This document shows positions 1-5,022 of a DNA stretch of 7,724 bases, piece after piece. Every line of letters starts with the position of its first letter. The stretch's first letter is position 1. Under the pieces are notes generated by a model, which worked only from the letters and a program-made list of their open reading frames with translations, was not told the origin of the DNA and did not search any database. A program made the position numbers and the translations under genes. Source of the stretch: an uncultured Roseateles sp. (GTDB lineage: Bacteria; Pseudomonadota; Gammaproteobacteria; Burkholderiales; Burkholderiaceae); contig CAMPJJ010000173.1 in NCBI GenBank assembly GCA_946886855.1, positions 1-7,724 on the forward strand, read 5' to 3'.

Positions 1-572
1 AAGTCATCCATGGCCTGCCACAGTGGCGCATAACGGACCTCGTCATCGTCGATCGCCGCCAATGCCAAGGCGCAGGCTTCCAGCGTGCTGCGCTGGGAGT
101 CGGCCTGGGCGCGGCGGATGATGTAGCGCGAAGGCGGTGGTGCCTCGAGGGCGAACCGCGTCAGCGTCTGCAGCCAAGGGTTCAGGGCGAGCAACCGCCG
201 GCTGCGGCGCCAGGTGCCGTCAAGCACCACCAGCGTTGTGGGAACGGCGCTCGTGCCCGTCGAGGCTCCACGTTGCGGCAGCGAGCGGAGAGACGCGTTA
301 TCCGGCGTCCGTGGATAGAGCAGGACCAGCCCCTCGACGGATCGCGGCGGGTCGAAGCGATCCCCGACGCGCAACTCGACGCGAGACAAGCACCGAGCCA
401 GCAATGCGGCCGTGCCTTTGGCCTGCACAGCCTCCTGCGGGTCCTGGAGGATGAGCAATGCCGAGCGGTTGTCGACTCGGTGCACACAGGCGCACCAGCA
501 AGCGAGGAGCGGCCGCTCGCAGCGCTCGCAGAGGCGACGTCGTCCGCTCAGTCCACCACAGCTGGCGGACAT
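1..572 (-). CDS. DTW-domain protein (tRNA-uridine aminocarboxypropyltransferase family), 3' end cut by window edge
   Basis: The 190 residues present match the DTW family, whose E. coli member TapT (YfiP) transfers the 3-amino-3-carboxypropyl group of S-adenosylmethionine to a tRNA uridine. Seen: a four-cysteine N-terminal cluster C15-x2-C18-x6-C25-x-C27, a core segment LLILQDPQEA (39-48), LVLLYP (82-87), the family-naming motif VVLDGTW (115-121) followed by RRSRRLLALNPWLQ, and a C-terminal STLEA block. The frame is open to the left edge, so the C-terminus is missing. The ATG at 570-572 is chosen because an in-frame TGA (the proQ stop) lies only 6 bases upstream; no Shine-Dalgarno is visible, which suggests reinitiation after proQ. 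Oddities: the usual LQHP core reads LQDP, and an extra cysteine (C29) follows the cluster. Family membership is secure; the exact tRNA position modified is not. Confidence 0.88.
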   Translation of the reverse strand, partial: MSASCGGLSGRRRLCERCERPLLACWCACVHRVDNRSALLILQDPQEAVQAKGTAALLARCLSRVELRVGDRFDPPRSVEGLVLLYPRTPDNASLRSLPQRGASTGTSAVPTTLVVLDGTWRRSRRLLALNPWLQTLTRFALEAPPPSRYIIRRAQADSQRSTLEACALALAAIDDDEVRYAPLWQAMDD

Positions 573-578
573 CGCGGG

Positions 579-1463
579 TCAGCGCGGTGGCCGCGGGGGT
601 CTGCGCCCGTCGTTCGGACGAGCCGGACCGTCGCGACGTGGCCGGTCTCCCCGATCACCACGCGGGCCTTGGCCCGGTCCACCAAGCTGGCCCTCGCCAC
701 GCGGGCCACCACGGCGATGGTCGCCGCCGCGGGGCGGTCGGTCGTTGCGTTCCGGCCTCGGCGGCTGCTGCGCCTCCTCGTCGCGCGCCAGTTTCAGCTG
801 GGCATCCAACTGTTCCTGTGTCAGGCCCTTGAGCGCGCAGAAGTTGGCCGGCGTGAGCGTCGTGCGCGAGAAGTCGCGCAGCAGTTGAGCGCGCTCCTGA
901 CGGCCGCGATCCTCCTCGGCGCGGCGCGCCTCGGTGACGCCGCGGCGACGGGTCAGCTCTTCCTGCGCGGCCACTCTGTGTTCGTCGCTGACTTCCCCTG
1001 CCGGTTGACCGTCGAGATCGAAACGGGTCTTCGCGCGGGTCAACGCGATCAAGTAGCCGGTGCCCCCCGTGTAACGGCGCAGGAAGGCCGACAACTGGGC
1101 CTTGGTGAACTGGCCCGGCGCGCGCTGCTGGATGTCGGATTGGACGCGCAGCTTCAGCGGCTTCGCGCCGCCGGCAAACAACGCCGGGAACAGCGCCTTC
1201 AGCTTGGCCGCGACGGCCTGGACATCGACACGACCACCGTCGGCAGCCTTCGCCTGGCCAGGTGCCGCGTCGCTGGGAGCGGCATCGCCGGATTCGGCGC
1301 TCGCGCCGGCCTCGTCGGAGGCGTCACCCGCTTCGAGGGCGGCCGACAACGCCTCCGGCACGGCGGCCGTCGGGACGGCCTCAGTCGTCTCGGTGGCGGG
1401 AGCCTGCTGATCGGGGAACTCGGGAGAGGTCACTTCGCCTTGCGGCGGGGTGCTGGAGGGCAT
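579..1463 (-). CDS. proQ: ProQ/FinO-family RNA chaperone with long RG/P-rich tail
   Basis: This is a 294-aa protein with a ProQ/FinO domain, a family that binds structured 3' ends of mRNAs and small RNAs and acts as a post-transcriptional regulator in the cytoplasm. Residues 1-75 are Ala/Pro/Glu-rich and look disordered. The ProQ domain spans about 80-175 (AKLKALFPALF, KPLKLRV, FTKAQLSAFLRRYTGGTGYL). A helical linker and a conserved-looking block TLTPANFCALKGLTQEQL (202-219) follow, then residues 232-294 are almost only Arg, Pro, Gly and Asp. The ATG at 1463 is the most upstream start because an in-frame TGA lies two codons before it, but it has no good ribosome site. A GTG at 1431-1433 (codon 11) preceded by AAGG is an alternative. 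The gene overlaps no neighbour, and the DTW gene follows after 6 bases in the same frame. The symbol rests on the domain; the paralogue class is not resolved. Confidence 0.9.
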   Translation of the reverse strand: MPSSTPPQGEVTSPEFPDQQAPATETTEAVPTAAVPEALSAALEAGDASDEAGASAESGDAAPSDAAPGQAKAADGGRVDVQAVAAKLKALFPALFAGGAKPLKLRVQSDIQQRAPGQFTKAQLSAFLRRYTGGTGYLIALTRAKTRFDLDGQPAGEVSDEHRVAAQEELTRRRGVTEARRAEEDRGRQERAQLLRDFSRTTLTPANFCALKGLTQEQLDAQLKLARDEEAQQPPRPERNDRPPRGGDHRRGGPRGEGQLGGPGQGPRGDRGDRPRRDGPARPNDGRRPPRPPR

Positions 1464-1504
1464 GCATCAAGCGGCGCGGGGCCGGCCTTCGGGGAAAAGG
1501 GGGG

Positions 1505-1534
1505 ATTGTGCCCATAGCCGCGCGGGCGTGGCAA
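1505..1534 (-). promoter_or_regulatory. Candidate sigma70 promoter for proQ and the DTW gene
   Basis: On the minus strand a -35-like TTGCCA (1529-1534, 5 of 6 consensus bases) and a -10-like CACAAT (1505-1510, 4 of 6) are separated by 18 bases. Transcription would start near 1498 and give a leader of about 35 bases before the proQ ATG at 1463. The element lies in the 130-base gap after the small four-cysteine gene, so proQ would have its own promoter. It is predicted by inspection only. Confidence 0.45.
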
Positions 1535-1561
1535 TTCGCGCCGATCGACGGAAGTCGCCCG

Positions 1562-1590
1562 TCCTGCCTGAGGGACGCCTTCCGGCAGGG
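1562..1590 (-). terminator. Hairpin just after the 67-aa gene, possible terminator
   Basis: CCTGCC (1563-1568) and GGCAGG (1584-1589) form a perfect 6-bp stem, extendable by a wobble pair. The loop holds a further AGG/CCT inner stem. It begins 4 bases after the stop codon of the minus-strand small gene and before the proQ promoter candidate. No run of T follows on the minus strand, so it is not a classical intrinsic terminator. It could stabilise the 3' end or assist Rho-dependent termination. Confidence 0.35.
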
Positions 1591-1593
1591 GAA

Positions 1594-1797
1594 TCAGGTC
1601 TTCGGTTCGCAGGCGGGCTTGCAGACCAGTTCGGTCCGGCCCAGGATCCGCTTGGACTGGAGGCTGCTCGGCGGCCGATGGCGGCCGCACTTGAAGCAGG
1701 AGCGGGTCTGACCGCTGCCCTGGAACGGCGACCCCCCCAGCTTGGAGGCATAGCGCAGGCCGTCATCCCGAACGGCGGTGCAGGTGTCTTTGCTCAT
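1594..1797 (-). CDS. Small four-cysteine protein, paralogue A (67 aa, unknown function)
   Basis: I do not recognise a named family for this 67-aa protein. It begins MSKDTC and has the blocks DGLRYASK (12-19), GSPF (22-25) and SCFKCGRHRP (33-42), and ends with VCKPACEPKT. The cysteine pattern is CX2C (34, 37), 21 residues, then CX3C (59, 63), with a histidine at 40. This is typical of a small zinc-binding ribbon or knuckle, though metal binding is inferred. It is clearly related to the 78-aa protein at 2597-2833: 15 of the 30 residues from the first to the last cysteine are identical without gaps, which is strong evidence that both are real genes. The same frame stays open far upstream into tdk antisense, but the homology begins at the ATG at 1795-1797. 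The ribosome site is weak (GCGAG). tdk is transcribed divergently, 201 bases away, and proQ lies downstream. Confidence 0.8.
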   Translation of the reverse strand: MSKDTCTAVRDDGLRYASKLGGSPFQGSGQTRSCFKCGRHRPPSSLQSKRILGRTELVCKPACEPKT

Positions 1798-1998
1798 GGT
1801 CTCGCTTCGCTTGGCGCTCTTGGTCGCACCGGCAGGTTCGTCTCCCGTCGGCGCATCGATTCCCTCGCGTTCAATAGTAGGCGGGGCGTATGACGCCCCG
1901 CTACATCGCTTGCCCGGGGGTAAAAGCACGGCCCGACGAACGGTGGCGTTTACGCCGACAATCGCCCGCTTGCCCCGCCGACCGGGCGTCCGAGAACC
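1798..1998. other. Divergent intergenic region between small gene A and tdk
   Basis: This 201-base gap should hold the promoters for the minus-strand small gene and for tdk. It contains one strong hairpin (listed separately) and a weaker inverted repeat, GGCGT-tt-ACGCC, at 1945-1956. I found no pair of -35 and -10 boxes on either strand good enough to call. The tdk ATG has only a weak purine stretch (CGAGA) before it. Confidence 0.6.
1877..1904. repeat. Strong perfect inverted repeat upstream of tdk
   Basis: GCGGGGCGT (1881-1889) and ACGCCCCGC (1893-1901) are perfect complements around a 3-base loop. Three more pairs, GTA (1877-1879) with TAC (1902-1904), extend the stem past a single bulged G at 1880. 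The structure is 95 bases before the tdk start and about 80 bases before the start of the divergent small gene. No T-run follows on either strand, so a terminator is unlikely. A leader-RNA hairpin or protein-binding palindrome is more plausible. Confidence 0.6.
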
Positions 1999-2559
1999 AT
2001 GGCCAAACTGTTTTTCCGCTACGCCGCAATGAATGCCGGCAAGTCCACTGCGCTGCTGCAGGTGGCGCACAACTACGAGGAGCGCGGACACACGGTCCGC
2101 CTGTTCACCGCCGGTGTCGACGACCGCTATGGCAAGGGGATGGTCACGTCGCGGCTGGGGCCGCAGCGGGTGGCGGAGGTGTTCAACGGCGAGACGGATT
2201 TCCGCGCGCTGATCACGCACTCGCCGGGCATCGCCTGCGTCCTCGTCGACGAAGCGCAGTTCCTGACGAAGGAACAGGTGTGGTCGCTCCACGAGATCGC
2301 GCACATGCGCCATGTGCCCGTCATCTGCTACGGGTTGCGGACGGACTTCCGCGGAGAGCTGTTCACCGGATCGGCGGCGCTGCTGGCCCTTGCCGACGAG
2401 ATGGACGAGATGAAGACCATCTGCGACTGTGGCCGCAAGGCCACGATGAACATGCGAGTCGACGCCACCGGTCGCAAGCAGACCGAAGGGGCGCAGGTAG
2501 AGATCGGCGGCAACTCCCGTTACCGCGCGGTCTGCGGACGCTGCTTCAGGGCGTCCTGA
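1999..2559 (+). CDS. tdk: Thymidine kinase
   Basis: This 186-aa cytoplasmic enzyme phosphorylates thymidine to dTMP with ATP in pyrimidine salvage. It aligns over its whole length with E. coli-type (type II) Tdk. Seen: a P-loop AAMNAGKST (9-17), DDRYGKG (41-47), the Walker B/catalytic segment VLVDEAQFL (81-89) with Glu85 as the expected catalytic base, CYGLRTDFRGELF (110-122), and the lasso/zinc region with cysteines C142 and C144 paired with C179 and C182. The ATG at 1999 gives an N-terminus (MAKLFFRYAAMNAGK) that matches the family, so the start is secure despite a weak ribosome site. The C-terminus stops soon after the last cysteine pair, without the tail of roughly 20 residues seen in E. 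coli; the catalytic core is complete. It is monocistronic: flanked by two minus-strand paralogous small genes, divergent upstream and convergent downstream. Confidence 0.97.
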   Translation: MAKLFFRYAAMNAGKSTALLQVAHNYEERGHTVRLFTAGVDDRYGKGMVTSRLGPQRVAEVFNGETDFRALITHSPGIACVLVDEAQFLTKEQVWSLHEIAHMRHVPVICYGLRTDFRGELFTGSAALLALADEMDEMKTICDCGRKATMNMRVDATGRKQTEGAQVEIGGNSRYRAVCGRCFRAS

Positions 2560-2564
2560 GGACA

Positions 2565-2583
2565 AGGCGTCCCCGGGACGCCT
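2565..2583. terminator. Perfect hairpin between convergent tdk and small gene B
   Basis: AGGCGTCC (2565-2572) and GGACGCCT (2576-2583) form a perfect 8-bp stem with a 3-base loop. It occupies most of the 37-base convergent gap after the tdk stop and the small gene B stop. A second short stem, AAGCC-tg-GGCTT, at 2587-2598 overlaps the stop of gene B. There is no T-run on either side. The position strongly suggests a shared bidirectional 3'-end structure, but termination itself is inferred. Confidence 0.5.
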
Positions 2584-2596
2584 GGCAAGCCTGGGC

Positions 2597-2833
2597 TTAC
2601 TTCTTGGTCAGCTGCTCTTCCAGTTCCTTGCAGGAAGGAGCGCAGACTGGCTGGGACTTGCCCAGCAGCTTGCGGGACTTCAGCAGCGCCCGAGGACGAT
2701 GCTTGCCGCAGAGGAAGCACGACATGGTTGCCGCGCCAAACGAAGAGGTTGCCGCGAACGGCGAACCTGGAGCTTTAGAGCGATAGCGCAGACCATCGGC
2801 TTCGATGGTCGTCTTGGTCGTATCCTTGGCCAC
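2597..2833 (-). CDS. Small four-cysteine protein, paralogue B (78 aa, unknown function)
   Basis: This is a 78-aa protein of no family I can name, paralogous to the 67-aa protein on the other side of tdk. It shares ADGLRYRSK (12-20), GSPF (23-26), SCFLCGKHRP (38-47) and VCAPSC (63-68). The cysteine spacing is identical: CX2C (39, 42), 21 residues, CX3C (64, 68), with histidine 45 conserved. Between the N-terminal block and the cysteines it has a 4-residue insertion relative to A, and it ends in a charged tail KELEEQLTKK. The start is a GTG (2831-2833): AGGA lies 5 bases before it, and the resulting N-terminus MAKDT matches MSKDT of the paralogue. It converges on tdk with a 37-base gap. A zinc-ribbon-like structural or regulatory protein is plausible but unproven. 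Confidence 0.8.
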   Translation of the reverse strand: MAKDTTKTTIEADGLRYRSKAPGSPFAATSSFGAATMSCFLCGKHRPRALLKSRKLLGKSQPVCAPSCKELEEQLTKK

Positions 2834-3057
2834 GCTGTTCCTGATCCTGATAAGAGTTTGAAATGCCGCGCCGCCCGTCCCAAGTTCCCCCCAGGGACAG
2901 ACGGCGAAACCCGTATTTTCCTATAAGCCGGAGCCTCCCCGTACCGGGGCATCGCTAATGACCTCGCGCGAAGGTCGCCCGAATCGGCTGCAAGAGACAT
3001 TCGTCGCAGCGGCCGGCACCTGTGTTCCCCCTCTGGCGGATGTCCGTCCGAAGGCGC

Positions 3058-3087
3058 TTGGCGCGATCTAGGGAAAACACCTAGAAT
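3058..3087 (+). promoter_or_regulatory. Candidate sigma70 promoter of the GAF-domain gene
   Basis: TTGGCG (3058-3063, 4 of 6 consensus bases) and TAGAAT (3082-3087, 5 of 6) are spaced by 18 bases. Transcription would begin near 3094, giving a leader of roughly 54 bases before the ATG at 3148. The -10 overlaps the right arm of a perfect inverted repeat, so the promoter is probably controlled by a DNA-binding protein. Confidence 0.55.
3067..3085. promoter_or_regulatory. Inverted repeat in the promoter spacer, operator candidate
   Basis: TCTAGG (3067-3072) and CCTAGA (3080-3085) are perfect inverted arms around a 7-base AT-rich centre (GAAAACA). The site fills the spacer and enters the -10 box of the GAF-gene promoter, a classic place for a repressor or other dimeric regulator. 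The regulator is not identified. Confidence 0.5.
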
Positions 3088-3147
3088 GCCGCCGCGCCGT
3101 TTCAACGTGGCGTCAACAACAAGGACACACAGGGAGCGAGCGCAGCG

Positions 3148-3717
3148 ATGGAAAGGATCGAAGGGCTATTTGCCGCCATGAGGGCGGCCAGTCAGGCAAT
3201 GGAATGGCCGGCGACGGAGGCCCGCGACAGCGCGCTGGACGCGTCCATGGAAAGCGCCGGCGAACTGGCCGAGCGTTATGCACAGGCCGTCAGCGAGGCG
3301 CTGTGCGACTACTTCCGCAGCTCGCACGCCAGCCTCTGGCTGTTGGACGGCGAGCCGGGCGACTACCGCCTGCGTTGCCTTGGCGCGCATGCCGTCGACG
3401 GCGCGAGCAGCCAGATGCCCGTCTGCGAACAGCGGGCCTGTCCGGGCTATTTCGACGCCTTGCTGTCCGAGGGCGTCTTCAACTGCGCCGATGCCCACGC
3501 CGATCCGCGCCTGGGTGCCCTGCAACCGCCGCCTACCTGGCGCGCGATGCTGGACATGTCCGGCCAGATCAACGGGAAGACCTTCGGCGTGATCGCGCTC
3601 GGGCAGCGCGATGCAGCCCGTGTCTGGACGAAGCGCGAGGAGCTCGACCTGCGCCGCGCCACCGCGAAGGCCTGCCTCCACCTGCACGCGCTGCGGACCG
3701 AGCTCGAGACCGTCTGA
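3148..3717 (+). CDS. Stand-alone GAF-domain protein
   Basis: This is a 189-aa soluble protein whose main part is a single GAF domain, a fold that binds small ligands or chromophores and normally feeds a signalling output. After a helical N-terminus (1-55), the strand ASLWLLDGEPGDYRLRCLG (61-79) begins the domain. CPGYFDALLSEGVFNCADAHADPR (98-121) is the typical GAF helix and strand, and MLDMSGQINGKTFGVIALGQ (134-153) plus ARVWTKREELDLRRATAKA (157-175) close it. No kinase, cyclase, EAL or DNA-binding part follows, so it must act through a partner or as an enzyme or ligand sink. Several cysteines (53, 77, 93, 98, 113, 176) are present, but no known metal or chromophore pattern is evident. The ATG at 3148 has AGGGAG 11 bases upstream; an in-frame ATG at 3178 is an alternative. 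The gene has its own promoter candidate and lies 269 bases before livH. Confidence 0.82.
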   Translation: MERIEGLFAAMRAASQAMEWPATEARDSALDASMESAGELAERYAQAVSEALCDYFRSSHASLWLLDGEPGDYRLRCLGAHAVDGASSQMPVCEQRACPGYFDALLSEGVFNCADAHADPRLGALQPPPTWRAMLDMSGQINGKTFGVIALGQRDAARVWTKREELDLRRATAKACLHLHALRTELETV

Positions 3718-3723
3718 CCTGAC

Positions 3724-3745
3724 CGCCCCGTTGCCGGCGGGGGCG
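3724..3745 (+). terminator. Hairpin after the GAF gene, possible terminator
   Basis: CGCCCC (3724-3729) and GGGGCG (3740-3745) form a 6-bp GC stem with a 10-base loop, starting 6 bases after the GAF stop codon. No T-run follows, so it is only a candidate 3'-end structure. Confidence 0.3.
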
Positions 3746-3782
3746 CGTCAAGCGACCGTCCAAGCCTCAGCACCAACTTCGA

Positions 3783-3794
3783 CCGACCGGTCGG
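3783..3794. promoter_or_regulatory. Perfect 12-bp palindrome, TetR-like operator candidate before livH
   Basis: CCGACCGGTCGG is a perfect 12-bp palindrome about 200 bases before the livH start. GACCGACCGGTCGG-type palindromes are common among operators of TetR-family repressors; that assignment is inference, and no tetR gene is in the window. A weak -10-like TAGAGT at 3855-3860 lies downstream with no convincing -35, so the transcription start of the liv operon is not fixed. Confidence 0.45.
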
Positions 3795-3976
3795 ATTAAT
3801 GTCTTGCGAAATGTCAATGCGGCATCCACTGACGGACGGCTGAAGGCTTCCCGCTAGAGTCGGTCGCCACACGTCCCATGGACGACCAACCCCCGGGCGA
3901 CGGCCTTCGGAGCGGTCGCGACGGCGCCGGCATGCATCGGCGACGCGCGGTCAACGGCCTTGCCCGGCACCACGAC

Positions 3977-3982
3977 AGGAGA
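3977..3982 (+). promoter_or_regulatory. Ribosome binding site that sets the livH start
   Basis: AGGAGA precedes the GTG at 3987 with 5 bases between AGGAG and the start codon. It favours this GTG over the TTG at 3960, the most upstream start in the frame, which has no such site. Confidence 0.7.
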
Positions 3983-3986
3983 CAAG

Positions 3987-5021
3987 GTGGACGGGGCGAT
4001 TGCAAGCATCCTGGTGCTGGACGGGGTGACCAACGGCGCGATCTACGCGCTGCTGGCACTGGCCCTGGTCCTGGTCTTCGCGGTCACGCGGGTGATCTTC
4101 ATCCCGCAAGGGGAGTTCGTCGCGTTCGGCGCGCTGACGCTGGCGGGCCTGCAGCTCGGGCACACGCCGCTGACCATCCATTTCCTGATCGGGATGGCGC
4201 TGCTGGTGGCGGTGCTGGACCTGATCGCGGCCGTGCGTTCCGGACGGATCGCCGCGGCCTGGGGGGGCATCGCATTGCGGGCGCTGCCCGGCGTCGCGAT
4301 CGGGCTCTGCGGGCTCTGGCTCGCGCCCATGAAGCTGCCGCTGGTGGCGCAGGCGCTGTTGACGTTGGCGATCGTGACGCCGATGGGCGGCCTGCTGTAC
4401 CGGCTCGCCTACCAGTCGCTGGCGGATGCGTCGGTGCTGGTGCTGCTGATCGTCTCGGTCGGCGTGCACTTCGCGTTGACCGGCCTGGGCCTGGTGTTCT
4501 TCGGTGCCGAGGGCTCGCGCAATCCGAGCTTCTGGGACGCCAGCTATTCGGTGGGGCCGCTGATGTTCTCGGGCCAGACGCTGATCATCGTGATGGCCTC
4601 GGCCGCGCTGATCGTCGCGTTGTGGCTGTTCTTCGAGAAGAGCCTCTACGGCAAGGCGCTGCGCGCGACCGCGGTGAACCGGCTCGGCGCCCGCCTCATG
4701 GGCATCTCCAGCACCTCGGCGGGCCGCCTGTCCTTCACGCTCGCGGCTTTCATCGGCGCGCTGTCGGGCATCCTGATCAGCCCCACCACGACGATCTTCT
4801 ACGACAGCGGCTTCCTCATCGGCCTGAAGGGCTTCGTCGCCGCCGTCTTCGCGGGCCTCTCGAGCTATCCAGGCGCTGCGCTCGGCGCGTTGCTGGTCGG
4901 GCTGATCGAATCGTTCAGCTCCTTCTGCGCCAGCGCCTTCAAGGAGGTCATCGTCTTCACCTCCATCCTGCCGGTGCTGCTGTGGCGCAGCTGGCGTGAC
5001 CCGCACCATGAGGAGCATTGA
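3987..5021 (+). CDS. livH: Branched-chain amino acid-type ABC transporter permease LivH
   Basis: This is a 344-aa inner-membrane permease of the LivH type (BPD_transp_2 family), half of the translocation channel of a branched-chain amino acid or related importer. The N-terminal signature NGAIYALLALALVLVFAVTR (16-35) with IPQGEF (39-44) is typical. About eight or nine hydrophobic segments follow. The cytoplasmic coupling loop, which contacts the ATPase, is GKALRATAVNRLGARLMGIS (222-241). The C-terminal half (SPTTTIFYDSGFLIGLKGF, 265-283) is also characteristic. The protein is somewhat longer than E. coli LivH because of an extra hydrophobic stretch around 65-125. The GTG start is chosen for its AGGAG site. 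The stop overlaps nothing and lies 1 base before the livMG start. The substrate cannot be read from the permease: Leu/Ile/Val is the default, but amides or other amino acids are possible. Confidence 0.93.
   Translation: MDGAIASILVLDGVTNGAIYALLALALVLVFAVTRVIFIPQGEFVAFGALTLAGLQLGHTPLTIHFLIGMALLVAVLDLIAAVRSGRIAAAWGGIALRALPGVAIGLCGLWLAPMKLPLVAQALLTLAIVTPMGGLLYRLAYQSLADASVLVLLIVSVGVHFALTGLGLVFFGAEGSRNPSFWDASYSVGPLMFSGQTLIIVMASAALIVALWLFFEKSLYGKALRATAVNRLGARLMGISSTSAGRLSFTLAAFIGALSGILISPTTTIFYDSGFLIGLKGFVAAVFAGLSSYPGAALGALLVGLIESFSSFCASAFKEVIVFTSILPVLLWRSWRDPHHEEH
5011..5015 (+). promoter_or_regulatory. Ribosome binding site that sets the livMG start
   Basis: AGGAG inside the end of livH lies 7 bases before the GTG at 5023. 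Earlier in-frame starts (GTG 4996, ATG 5008) have no comparable site and would overlap livH, so 5023 is preferred. Confidence 0.65.
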
Positions 5022-5022
5022 C

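Larger units (their letters stand above)
2834..3147. other. Divergent intergenic region between small gene B and the GAF gene
   Basis: These 314 bases hold no supported gene. The left part is the minus-strand leader of small gene B, with an AGGA ribosome site at 2839-2842. TATAGG (about 2920-2925, minus) looks like a -10 but has no good -35 partner. A small hairpin CCCCG-tac-CGGGG lies at 2937-2949. The right part carries the GAF-gene promoter and its overlapping inverted repeat (separate entries). The middle, about 2950-3055, shows nothing I can interpret. Confidence 0.6.

Noticed and set aside
273..1517. 414-codon plus-strand open frame opposite proQ
   Set aside because: It is antisense to the recognised ProQ and DTW genes, has no family motif and is low-complexity; it is expected from high GC.
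1798..2565. Upstream extension of the 67-aa gene into a 323-codon frame
   Set aside because: The extension is antisense to tdk, and the paralogue alignment begins at the ATG at 1795-1797, so the long form is not supported.
2901..2920. Short ACGG/CCGT stem followed by TATTTTC, terminator-like on the plus strand
   Set aside because: The stem is only 4 bp and no plus-strand gene ends before it.
3799..3822. Exact TTGACA on the minus strand in the liv leader
   Set aside because: No -10 at suitable spacing and no minus-strand gene downstream to be served.
3960..3986. TTG at 3960 as livH start
   Set aside because: No ribosome site, while the in-frame GTG at 3987 has AGGAG at good spacing.
3878..4999. 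373-codon plus-strand frame overlapping livH
   Set aside because: Arg/Gly/Ala-rich shadow of livH in another frame; livH shows clear permease motifs and a ribosome site.
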